This document shows positions 35,741 through 46,800 of a DNA stretch of 64,000 nt, one piece after another; position 1 is the first letter of the stretch; each line of letters opens with the position of its first letter. The position numbers and the translations under genes are program-made. A model generated the notes under the pieces. It was given only the letters and a program-made list of their open reading frames with translations. It was not told the DNA's origin and ran no database searches. This DNA comes from Cyathus striatus (lineage: Eukaryota; Basidiomycota; Agaricomycetes; Agaricales; Nidulariaceae), in contig JAOVFP010000007.1 in assembly GCA_025738555.1 (NCBI GenBank), positions 806,001 through 870,000 of the forward strand. Reading direction: 5' to 3'.

Positions 35741-36009
35741 CCCTACTTATATGTGACCTTGGAGAGCAGGAGATACTCATTCCACTCTTGGTGAGAGCAG
35801 CTTGGTTGGCTAGATGTACCACAAGTGTTATAAATTACTTCTAAATGCATTGTATGGGGAACTTGAAGATAACTTTTACTTCCCTGAGTAACATTTTCAA
35901 TGTTTTTGACATTATATTTTCAGAAACTTTTTCAGCCTCAGATTTGGCCAGTCTTGGCGCTTATGTAATATGATTACATAAGGGTGCTGGGTCTATCTGA
36001 GCTCTACCT
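35741..36009. mobile_element. Truncated MITE end, inverted copy of 23,990-24,258
   Basis: The reverse complement of this stretch matches the left part of the 593-bp MITE over ~269 bases, ending AGGTAGAGCTCAGATAGACC at 36,009, with TA following at 36,010. It lies 108 bases inside the right end of the 17.3-kb insertion, mirroring the fragment at 19,062. Confidence 0.87.
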
Positions 36010-36117
36010 TACATGCTGCAGGCCTCCAAACTGGCTGATTGCAGCATTGTGACATTGCATGACAAACTCAAAAATAGTGAGTTGATGGGGTTGGTGAAGT
36101 GTTGATCAATGACAGTA

Positions 36118-36520
36118 GTGTTACCCTGTAACAAGAGGGAAAGTTAGTGGATGATGTGATGATAGATTGACTGACAGTGAAAGTGAAATGTGAGTAATGT
36201 ATCAGCAGTGAAGAATGAAAAACAAAGTGCAGATTGAAGGGATGAGTAACCATATCAATATCAAGTCTTTCCATTAGTAAGATAGAAGGGACAACACTCT
36301 GGAAGTTGTCATGGTCATTGGCATCATGAGAGGTTGGACCAAGGTTGAATGTAGTTGGAGTCTGGACTTCAGTGTGGACAATGTACAGACACAGAGTTTA
36401 GAGCTGGCACTGCAGCAATCAACAGTCTGGACTTCTGTGTCTAGTGACCATCATCTCCCTGCTTTTCTGGCCTTCAAGCTCTCTATCTTGCTTTCTTATT
36501 TCATTGTTGCTTGCTTTTTT
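36118..36520 (-). repeat. CpG-depleted copy of the repeat family (5' part, minus orientation)
   Basis: 36,123-36,242 aligns with 63,824-63,943, and 36,268-36,345 aligns with ~14,690-14,790. The intron-1 acceptor (CTG at 36,125, minus strand CAG) and branch point (CCACTAAC) persist. Most differences are CG in the other copy against TG or CA here. Confidence 0.75.
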
Positions 36521-37414
36521 CTCTTCTCAAGGACTTCACAACAGTGGCAGTGGCAGAGTCAGATGAAGAAGACTTGTGAAGATTCATAGAAGCATCTAGG
36601 GACCAGGAACACTGTGACCATTTCAAGTTTTGTCAAAAAATGATGCAGATGCATCAAGTTGCTTTAGGACCTGGTGCTCCCCTGCTTTCATGTGCTGAGC
36701 AGCACTGGCTCCAGTTATTTCAGATTAAGATGGAGCAGAGGAAGAAGGAGCAGGAGGCATTGGGCATTACTGAGGTAAGTGCTTGCTATTCTCTGTTCTT
36801 AGTTACATTCCTCATCAATTCTTCATTCTTCACTGTCTATTGAGTGTCTTTCCCCTTTCATTGATCACCATTTGCTTCTTCAACTAGCTCTTTTCTTACA
36901 GGAACAGCGTCAGATTCTTCTGCACACTTTCAAGTCAGTCAAAATAGAATTCAGCGGCCTCAATGGGCCGAAGTGGACTCCTGCAGCTTTACAAACTTGA
37001 CAGGTCTGTCCCTCCCTCCTCACTTTCCTCTTATGTATTCTTGCTTAGCTTACTCCAAACTAGCACTTGCATACACACGTGCATTCTCATCTGAGATCTA
37101 AGCCTCATCCACTCCCCTTACACCTCTCACATCATCATAATGTTGCCATTTCCATGCAAAGTAAACTGAGCTCAGGCAAGAAGAGGAGGACAGTGCACAG
37201 TGGATCTGCTGGATCATTGTGTACTGGTGCAGGTATGGGTATGGCATTGGTTATGACCCATGTTCAAGCATCTGTGTATGAGAGTTTGCTTGATACACCT
37301 ATGCCTTTACCTAGAGCATCTCCAGCCCCTTCTCTGTCATCTCCGCTACCTTCACCAATTGCAACACCCACTGTGATGCCCACAAGGGAGAGTCATTTGA
37401 TGGAGACTTGGTAG
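36521..37414 (+). pseudogene. Unrecognised gene remnant with one conserved intron
   Basis: An open frame from ~36,521 reads TTVAVAESDEEDL, a TGA at 36,577 and RFIEASRDQEHCDHFKFCQKMM. It then continues from 36,640 to 36,774, and a clean intron (GTAAGT 36,775 to TTACAG 36,901) joins it to 36,902-37,000, ending at TGA. The internal TGA stands where CGA would restore reading. A second open stretch (37,067-37,414), rich in Ser/Pro, may be another exon. Function is not recognised; the helix-rich Gln/Glu/Lys segment may be coiled-coil. Confidence 0.4.
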
Positions 37415-38295
37415 TAGATGCTGAATGAATTTGCTTGTGTGAGGAGGGTGATGATTCTGGTCTATAGTGTTCAAGGTGAACAAAGGGGTATAGGGTTCAA
37501 GATACACCATCAAGAGTGGTGCTGACTTTCTCACTGCTGACCAATGGTTCTAGGAGGAGCAATCACACAGTATTGATACATGGCTCGATGTTATGGTGCC
37601 CTCACTTCAAGTGCTACCAGTGTTTACTTTGCCATGGCCACATTTTATGTCTACTATGAGACCTGTGTAGGGCATTGTTCATTGTCTATGCATATGAAAT
37701 GTATCAAATGGGGAGTGATGCTGGCAGAGAGACTTGGTAGTAGACATTCTTCAAGGCTGATCATGTGGGGGGTATGGTATACTCTACTTTGAGCTTGTTG
37801 ATGGAGAAAGATTGAGATATGATATTGATTATGCTGCATGTTTTTCATTATCTTTGGGCTTAAATGATGGAAAAGATCTGGTTAGTTGATTATCAAATCA
37901 TTTCATTGTTTTCATGTGTCACATTGATATATTTGTTACTTTTACTATGAGCTACATATGATCTCTGGCATGAATCAAGGTATTGATAAAGGAATGGAAT
38001 TATTCTTTCATTCTCTAGCTTGTTACACCTCTTGCAGAGTTAAATAAATAATCATGGTAGTTTTTTGCTGTTTCTCTGAATGGTGTTCACCAACTTGTGC
38101 TAATACATTATATCATTCCTATTGTGTTAGCTCATTAATTCATCTGATATGACATATTTTGAGAACATGTTTTCAGTTACCATTATTATGAGTGTATGTA
38201 GTTGTTTAACACATGATATGTGTTCTTTTCACTTACTTATGATGTCATTACATGTCAAATTGCTATGGTTCAAATTGTAACACAACCTTAAGTAT
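37415..38295. other. AT-rich, CpG-poor spacer downstream of the NLR gene
   Basis: No gene or repeat recognised. It would contain the 3' untranslated region and terminator of the minus-strand NACHT-WD40 gene, but no specific signal can be assigned. Confidence 0.5.
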
Positions 38296-41200
38296 TTAGC
38301 TATAATGGTGTACTAAAATGTAGATAAAAAATGAAACAACCAGCTGCATAATAACGTGATGAATGAAAAAAATATCAAAATATCTCTCCCTGTCATTCTC
38401 TGTCAATAAAGAGCAAACACTTGAAGTTTCATTCTTGATAGATGACAAATGATGGTCATTGCTTTCTGAATGCTCATACTCTTTGTCTTCTTTAATAGGA
38501 TCAGTAACTGCCAATTCATTTTCTTCTTTTACAATATCAGAACTTTCTGATAAATGATCAATGGGGAGATCAAGGTGTCTGGGAAGTGTTGGAGAGCCAG
38601 TTTTACATTGAGCCCAATCAGGTCCATGAACAAAATTTGTCAAATCAACTTGACACAAGTTGTAATTTGGCAATATTTGAACAGTATCAGGACTGCACAA
38701 CTGTTTCCTGTTATTAAAAGGAACCCAAAATAGTGCATTCTCACTGCTATCTTTCATCCACCCATCTGAATCACAAGATGAAAAAATCTGTGTGCCTCCA
38801 AGTGAATGAAGTTTGTTGTAGTGATTTGAAGTGGGGTCTATATTCCATGCATGCAATATATTACCATGTGAGCTGGAGACCACTTGTGTTCCATCAGGAG
38901 AAAATGCCACTGATGTCACATAATGACTATGGCCTTCAAATAGTCCAGCAATGGTTTTTCCACTCTCCACATTCCACACTCTGATAGTTTCATCCTGTGA
39001 GCCAGACACCACTTGTGTTCCATCAGGAGAAAATGCCACTGATGTCACCCTATAACTGTGGCCTTCAAATGGTCCAGCAATGGTTTTTCCACTCTCCACA
39101 TTCCACACTCTGACAGTTCTATCCCATGAGCCAGACACCACTTGTGTTCCATCAGGAGAAAATGCCACTGATGTCACCCAATCACTGTGGCTTTCAAATG
39201 GTCCAGCAATGGTTTTTCCACTCTCCACACTCCACACTCTGACAGTTTTATCATCTGAGCCAGACACCACTTGTGTTCCATCAGGAGAAAATGCCACTGA
39301 TGTCACAAAATCACTGTGGCCTTTAAATGGTCCAGCAATAGTTTTTCCACTCTCCACATTCCACACTCTGACAGTTTTATCATCTGAGCCAGACACCACT
39401 TGTGTTCCATCAGGAGAAAATGCCACTGATGTCACCCAATGACTGTGGCCTTCAAATGGTCCAGCAATTGTTTTTCCACTCTCCACATTCCACACTCTGA
39501 CAGTTTTATCATCTGAGCCAGACACTACTTGTGTTCCATCAGGAGAAAATGCCACTGATGTCACACAATGACTGTGGCCTTCAAATGGTCCAGCAATGGT
39601 TTTTCCACTCTCCACATTCCACACTCTGACAGTTTTATCAAGTGAGCCAGACACCACTTGTGTTCTATCAGAAGAAAATGCCACTGATGTTACATAATAA
39701 CTGTGGCCTTCAAATGGTCCAGCAATTGTTTTTCCACTCTCCACATTCCACACTCTGATAGTTTTATCATGTGAGCCAGACACCACTTGTGTTCCATCAG
39801 GAGAAAATGCCACTGATGTCACATAACTGTGACCTTCAAATGGTCCAGCAATGGTTTTTCTACTCTCCACATTCCACACTCTGATAGTTTTATCAAGTGA
39901 GCCAGACACCACTTGTGTTCCATCAGGAGAAAATGCCGCTGATGTCACCCAATCACTGTGGCCTTCAAATGGTCCAGCAATGGTTTCTCCACTCTCCACA
40001 TTCCACACTCTGACAGTTTTATCATCTGAGCCAGACACCACTTGTGTTCCATCAGGAGAAAATGCCACTGATGTCACCCAATCACTGTGGTCTTCAAATG
40101 GTCCAGCAATGGTTTTTCCACTCTCCACATTCCACACTCTGACAGTTTTATCATTTGAGCCAGACACCACTTGTGTTCCATCAGGAGAAAATGCCACTGA
40201 TGTCACCCAATCACTGTGGCTTTCAAATGGTCCAGCAATGGTTTTTCCACTCTCCACATTCCACACTCTGACAGTTTTATCATCTGAGCCAGACACCACT
40301 TGTGTTCCATCAGGAGAAAATGCCACTGATCTCACATAACCACTGTGGCCTTTAAATGGTCCAGCAATAGTTTCTCCACTCTCCACATTCCACACTCTGA
40401 CAGTTTTATCATTTGAGCCAGACACCACTTGTGTTCCATCAGGAGAAAATGCCACTGATATCACATAATGACTATGGCCTTCAAATGGTCCAGCAATGGT
40501 TTTTCCACTCTCCACATTCCACACTCTGACAGTTTTATCATCTGAGCCAGACACCACTTGTGTTCCATCAGGAGAAAATGCCACTGATGTCACCCAATGA
40601 CTGTGGCCTTCAAATGGTTCAGCAATAGTTTTTTCACTCTTCACACTCCACACTCTGACAGTTCCATCATCTGAGCCAAATGCAATATCTTTTCCATTAG
40701 AAGAATATGCAACACTAGTCACAAATGATTCTGTGTAGTGAACTCTATACATTGTTGAGTTCCAGACTCTGTCTTTACCTTTTCTAATAGAAAGTATATT
40801 TCCAAAGAAAGGTGAGTAGTGTTTTGCAATCAAAGAGTTTTCAGGTGCAAATGATAACACTGATATATATATGTATGATATGCTTGTTATAATGGGAATG
40901 TAAAAATTTGCAGCAAGGTTAATACCATCTTCAATAAAATTGAGTTGGTTCAAATCCATCTACAAGAAGTTTAGCTTATTTATTTATCTTAACTAGTTGA
41001 CTGTATACCTTTGTACAATATGTTAATCTTCTCATCATTTCTTGTGCTGTCTGTATTTCATTTAAGAGACTCATGACCTCTAACCAGTATAAGAACTTGC
41101 AATATAAGAATTTATTTAATCCTGCTATTATAGGTATATGATCAATTTCTTCATTTTCAATTGTTTCAATATAATGCATGTTCCAATATTTACTGCAGTA

Positions 41201-42733
41201 CTGAAGATGTGTGGGTATATACTGGCTGTTTATTTGCAATAGATTTTCAATATTCTCTTTTGCTACATATGATGATTTAATTTTGCAAATATTAAATTTT
41301 AGTTTACTGTTGAGGATGTTGAAAACCATATTGTTCATTCTTAGTACATGTTTGTTTTGATTAATTTCAAATGTTTTATTATTTATTCCTCCTACTAAGA
41401 ATTCAACAGATGACAAATGATGAAATGTTACATTATTATTATTTATTGAAATAACAGGCTGAAGATAATGTAATATTCTTTGAACTTCACTTGCAATTTC
41501 ATCCTCATCACCAGTAACATCTATGAAGTGTGAAATGTCCTCTTTTCTCAATTGTGATTTTGAAATTAATACTGTTGCTAATACTTGTCTCACAATTTCC
41601 TTTCTATCTTCATTCCATTTTCCAAAAGAAGCATCAAGTATTTGGTAGTATAGAACATCAGCTCCATTCCCTATCTGTCCAGATAGCACTTGTTTAAGCT
41701 TTACAGTTGGTGAAGGTTGTTCGTCATTTTCTGAATTCATGGTAATGTACTTGACTGCAGTAGATGCCCAGATAAATAATCCACCAGCTTTTTTGCACAT
41801 CACCTGTAATGTATCCTCTACTGAATGAAGTTGCAATTCACATTGGTGATTTTCAAAGCTATTTTTAAGAAAGAAATATATGTCTTTATTTATCTCTGTG
41901 TCAAGCTGGGAATCAGTTTCCAATCTGATAATCTTGCAAAAATTTTCATTCTCAATAACACCTGGTAGGGAACCAGGCCTTCCAGTTAAGATAAGCTTAT
42001 AGTGCTTAGGAAGCCCAGTCCAATTTTGTAAGGTCTTTTTCAAAGATGTTAACAGTTCAGATAATTTGCATTCATCTAGTGCATCAATAACAAATGCAGG
42101 AGGATCACTTTTCAGTTGTTCATGGTAAGTAATGATTGGATCAGCAATTAGATGTTTCAAATGCCATTCAATTTCTAAAGGCTGAAAGCTATTATCAAGA
42201 TGCTCTGCTATTTTCTCTTTCACTACAGAATACTTGAATTTAGATGCCAATTCTGCAGCTATTGTTCTCCAGACAACACTAGCATCACTTAAAGTGTTAT
42301 CATCCTTCTTGAAGAAATAATGACCACCTAATCTCTTCCATCCTGTTGAGTTGAGGGTATTGAATAGTGTAGAAGCTATTGCAGATTTTCCAGAGCCAGG
42401 ACCACCAGTAATCCACATAATATTTGGAGTAGACTCATCTGTAAATTACATTAAGGTTTTTTGTAATAGATTAAAATAGAGAAACATACCAAAGTCATTG
42501 AGCCAGTTGTGAATATCTTTCAGTATTTTAACTCTGGTACCTTCCATACATGGAGGTGGACAGTACAAGTTATGATCAACAGGCTTCAATAATTTCAATT
42601 TTTCGGAGATCTCATCATTTTTCATACTGTAGTAATTGTTTTGATCACGACCAATAGCATTCTGCTGACCACCAAGCACATTGACATGGTTTGCATTGGT
42701 GAACATTTGACCATTAGATTCATTTTGAGCCAT
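38296..42733 (-). CDS. NACHT-WD40 NOD-like receptor (three exons, 1,445 residues)
   Basis: Exons 42,733-42,490, 42,438-41,009 and 40,959-38,296 join in frame through 51- and 49-base GT..AG introns. Residues 1-36 are Asn/Gln/Gly-rich (NVLGGQQNAIGRDQ). The NACHT domain has Walker A GGPGSGKS at 93-100 and Walker B FVIDALDE at ~197-204. A helical region runs to ~620, and about 15 WD40 repeats of ~43 residues follow (~630-1,265), consensus VTSVAFSPDGTQVVSGS.DKTVRVWNVESGKTIAGPFEGHS. A ~180-residue tail ends hydrophobic, perhaps from a missed intron. I chose this ATG because it follows a TATA box by ~100 bases and begins the usual family N-terminus; an in-frame ATG at 42,910 lies upstream. Such proteins are ATP-driven oligomerising receptors in the cytoplasm; in Podospora, HET-D/E relatives control incompatibility. 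A function in non-self recognition is inferred. No disabling mutation is seen. Confidence 0.93.
38860..40700 (-). repeat. 129-bp WD40-coding tandem repeat with very high identity
   Basis: The DNA of the WD region is a 129-bp tandem array. One unit (39,790-39,915) is one codon shorter, with SYVTS instead of S(x)xVTS. Differences concentrate at the two residues after GHS (HW, HY, GY, DW, YY, HC, DF, YR) and one before DKT (D, N, L, H, W, Q). The rest is nearly fixed, including silent sites. Confidence 0.9.
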
Positions 42734-42833
42734 TTTAAGTGCAGGGAAGATCTTGAACTTGTGTACCGTTGAGATCTTGAGCGATGAAGTGTTTGAGAAG
42801 ACGGAAGGAGGAATGAAAGTTAATGCAAACGGG

Positions 42834-42840
42834 CTATATA
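42834..42840 (-). promoter_or_regulatory. TATA box of the NACHT-WD40 gene
   Basis: TATATAG on the minus strand, ~100 bases before the chosen ATG, followed by pyrimidine-rich sequence (CTCCTTCCGTCTTCTC) of the kind found at fungal transcription starts. Confidence 0.55.
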
Positions 42841-42910
42841 GGGTATTGCAATGCAGTTGACACGCGTTACTGAACGTGTACTGAGCCAAATCATCGGAAC
42901 GATCAATCAT

Positions 42911-43839
42911 TACCGAATATTAATTCCTGTTTTATGTATAGAGTCCATAACAATTAATAATTACACGCCTTCAGCACGACGACATCAAGATCAGGAAGAA
43001 AAGTTCAGCAACCACTCCTGTTTTTACTGTAGTACTTACTACTGAATGCAAGTTAGGCAAGCTATATGCAATATACAGGATCACAATGAATTCATTGACC
43101 TACTCTTGCTATCACTCGTGCACCTTATCACTGAGTCATCTCACATCTCCTTCGGCTCTTTCTCCTTTCCCATCTCAAGTGAGTACTTCATTTAGATTTC
43201 ATCTCGACCGAATTAACACTAACTATACCAACGTGTTACTACAGTAGAAGTTGTCATAGTGAATAGGGATGGTTGTGGGCTTTCTTATTTGTTTCAAGCA
43301 TTCGTTCGCTATCACAAGCTGTCACAGTGTGTTATACAAGTTGGTTTTCACAAATCTGTATTCATTATGAGCTTTTATTCATTATTACCTTATTCATTAT
43401 GTCAATTTCTACTGTACTGTATTTGGGAAGATGAAAGCGCGGATACAATGTTCCCTTCCTGAACGTTAATATGAGCTCGATACGACCCGGATATAAGTGG
43501 ATACATTAATTGAAGAATGAGCAAGGGAATTAGAATCGATGGACTGGGAAACGAGAGAGATGCAGTCAATGCTGTACGTTCCCGTGTTCTTACTTCGCAT
43601 GTATGATACTCACTCCTTAAAATTGCGGAAAGAAAGCTGGAACTGTGCTGCGTGTACTACCATACCACCGGCTTATCCGATTTCGTATGATTTCGGGCCA
43701 TACGTATGCGACAAAATTGTGAAACAAGGAAGCGGAGACGTGAACGAAGACAGTGAACGACGACGTAGTCTCCTTCCACTTCGCCGGGCTGCTTCACGGT
43801 TCCCGCTGGTTAAGACACTACTTCTTCGTTAGTACAGTA
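42911..43839. other. Upstream region of the NLR gene, nothing recognised
   Basis: CpG frequency returns to normal from about 42,760 onward. Frames up to 97 codons (43,539-43,832) are unsupported by any motif. No repeat match was found for most of this stretch. Confidence 0.5.
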
Positions 43840-46800
43840 GTCTGAATCCGATAGAGGATGTCACCGTTAATATTCGATTACACTGCCCTCGTCTCACTGT
43901 GCTCCGTTCTTATAGTTGATACGAGTTATCCTCATTTAAAACTTACCCCGACGCGCCATAAATCGCCCTTCATTTTACGAACTGAAGCCTCCCAATATTC
44001 AATATTCCAATCCTTGACGTCCGTCGTCCACTAATAGTACGGGCATGTAGTTGGCTCATTATTTTAAAATTACGGGCATGAACAAGTAGTTGAACTCTAA
44101 AGTTGCAAGTCTGTGCCTTTCGTTGCAGTCGCACTGAAGTTAGCACTTAAAACCGTATACTTATGCAGGGATGAAGGCAAATTAACGTCTTAAACAATAG
44201 ACTTACCTCAATTTTTCCTTCTTTATCTATCAGATCGTGCGGCTCGAGTGCGTTTCTCGTCGCATTCACGTGCAGAGTGTGCATGCGCTGTGTACAAATG
44301 AAATGTTGGTTTATCGGTAATTGTAGGATCGCCCGTACTTACATTTTGTCTCTCACCAGTGTCAGTGGTTCGAAGAAGGTCCGATTGGATCGACTTGATG
44401 TTTACGGGCATCGATTAACCAGTGCGCTCAGTTCTGTGGGTATCGATGGTCCAGGAGGTTGGGTCTGTTAAAATTAGATCGTGTGTAGGAGCGCATGAGG
44501 AAGCAATAAGGACATCAAATCTTGATGTGAACGGTCCCAAGTTTCGGTTCTGGCGCTTGTCGAAGGTGATATTCATAACAGTAGTTATCGATGTAACATG
44601 CGCGTTTTCATTCATGGTCGATTGTACTCTCGTAGACGCACTCGATTTGTGTGTGCGCGCTTCACTTTGCCAATTTGCCAGCCGTTGATAAGATAAGATG
44701 AACATCACATGATATGTGTGAAATTTGATTTTTCGAACATCCGAGTCCCGACGCTGTTCTGAACTCAACCTGCAGGCCTGGACCTTCACCATTCCGCTTC
44801 TACGACACGATTGACTCATATATGGCCCACTGCGACTCGTTACACAATCTTATAAAGTCTAGAAGACACAACATGGTGCGCCAACCCCCTTGGGTCCCTG
44901 AGTGACAGTCCCAAAGCTCGTCTTCCCATGTTGAAACACAAGACGCTCTTACACCATCCAATCTGAGTCGACAGCTGGATTCAGTGGGTCGTACAGGATG
45001 AATTGGACTATCGCAACTTTACGCACATGACGGGTGTGTTCGTTTCTCTGCTTTCCCTCCTCCCTGCTGACGATTGAACCTACCTGAAGCACAGATAACC
45101 ATTATCATCCAAGACCTTCATTTACGTCCTTTGCATCACGAGCCCTTTCATACACATCACCAAGACGACGAGCAGGCGGCTGCGTTCTCACCACGTATCG
45201 CGATTCACCCAGCGTCGGTTTCAACGCATTCACCGTCTCCGTTCTCTACGCCCCTCGAAACGCCTTCCACTTCACAGAGAGCGTTTCGGTTACCTACTCC
45301 AGCGCTATTCCAGATCCGTATCATGCGCCTACCACGATCCCATGAAGAACTGAAAGAGGGAGCGAACCGTAGTAGAACTTCTAGTGTGTGGTGAAGGCTA
45401 TCGTTGTGTGTGCGGGTGGTACGGCGGGTTCTGCTGGATTCAAGTTAGAGTGGAAGGGGGATAGAGTTGAGCGGAGAAGTGAGACGATGGTGGTCCTGCG
45501 TAACGTGTTTCTTCCTGGCTGACATCGTTCAGTACGTTCTGCACGTCACTCTTGAGGTTGGCGGCAACGATTTGCCTGTCCAAGCAGATGCTTTTCAACC
45601 TCTTCATCAACTGCCCCTCACGTCTATCCTTCCTCTTCGATACAGGGCGACAACTGCAAAAGCAACCACCCCGCGTGTCCGACGCGAAGCACAAGACGGA
45701 TCTGTACAGCGCATCGGATTCCTTGGCCTTACCACGCGTACAGCCGGCGTATCCTCAGACGTCTGATCTAAGGCTACACCTGTGTCTTGTAAAGCCTACG
45801 CTTTTACGTTGAACGTTCGCGGACTCTAGACCTATATCCGACGCCAACTGCGCTTCTTACTCCAGCGCTACCATGACACCTGCGAAGAAGACTACGGGGG
45901 CACTGGTGATGGTGCACGTGGGATCGTGGTGAAGTTTGTTAGACGTCGTTGTCTACGTCGATGTAACGTGGGCACTGGAGTTCAAGTTGGCTTGAAAAGA
46001 GGATGGGTAGCCGCGTCTAATCGCGTTGGAAAGGGTGTAGGGTGGTCCTGGGTTTCGTCTTGCCCGTTGGATGTGCGCGTTGTTCCGTTCACTTTGCCCG
46101 TCACTGACTAGGCAGACCCCAACGATACTTTATATGAAGCTATAGTAGTCTTCACCCCCCAAGCGTATGACTTATCGTAACGCTCCAGCGTCTCCGTTGT
46201 TTTCGCCCCCTTGGAGACCCAGGAAGACGCCTGCATTTGAAGTGAGGCGGAGAGAGGAAGAAGAGGCGGGACATTTGCCTTCGCTGCACGTGTCTCCTCC
46301 GACACCCGTATCGTCTCCGTTCAATATTCCTCTTGCAAAGCCTCCGCGTTCACGATAATGGCGAACGTTAACATTTTGCTACTCTGGAGTTATCGAGACT
46401 GTTGATTTGGATGGAGTGAAAGGGGGCAGAGGTTCATGGGCTGAGGACGGGATCGAGGATAGTTCACAATGAAGCTGTGTGCTTTTCTTGTTCTCTCGGT
46501 TGGTTGCTCTGGAGGCGTATGTCGATGTTGCGCCTATTCAGCAAGGTGTAATCATAATTTCTGAAGCTGATATCATCAATGCTCATGACTCCCCTTCCGT
46601 TCTCTACAACAACTTTGTTGCTCTCTCCTCCTCAGGGCCCACGAAGACGCCTGTGCAGGTAGCCGCCCATACTGAGGAACTATAGTACGGGGTGCAGGAG
46701 TCGATAGCGTGTTCGGGTACATGAGTTCATTTGCGATCCTTCCGATACCTTCCCCGTTAGCCTTGCTGCTTCCCAAACCCGCGACGATTCCATGTAGAAG

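Larger units (their letters stand above)
18778..36117. mobile_element. 17.3-kb insertion carrying MULE-like and KDZ transposase remnants
   Basis: Both ends begin TACTGTCATTGATCAACACT read inward (18,778 on plus; 36,117 on minus), and similarity continues imperfectly for ~54 bases. The flanks are complementary halves of one repeat-family copy: sequence up to 18,777 matches the part after an exon start (GAGTAAGA near 63,785), while sequence from 36,118 resumes with the adjacent intron-1 acceptor and branch point (36,125-36,150), matching 63,815-63,945. A clear target duplication is not seen. Inside lie a MULE-like pseudogene, a cargo gene, a KDZ pseudogene, several MITEs and satellites. Whether it is one transposon or a nest is open; the KDZ gene is one candidate for the original mobilising enzyme. 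Confidence 0.6.

Noticed and set aside
23990..36009. A 12-kb transposon bounded by inverted 265-bp ends
   Set aside because: Its proposed left end is again the complete MITE with its own TA duplication, and the interval would cut the MULE-like gene in two. The right piece is a truncated MITE.
38733..40339. Plus-strand ORFs of 83-162 codons with repeated MVFPLSTFHTLTVLS
   Set aside because: They are antisense shadows of the WD40 repeat DNA of the minus-strand NLR gene.
42734..42910. Upstream ATG at 42,910 as the NLR start
   Set aside because: It would place the TATA box inside the coding region and add ~59 residues unlike the usual family N-terminus; the ATG at 42,733 fits better.
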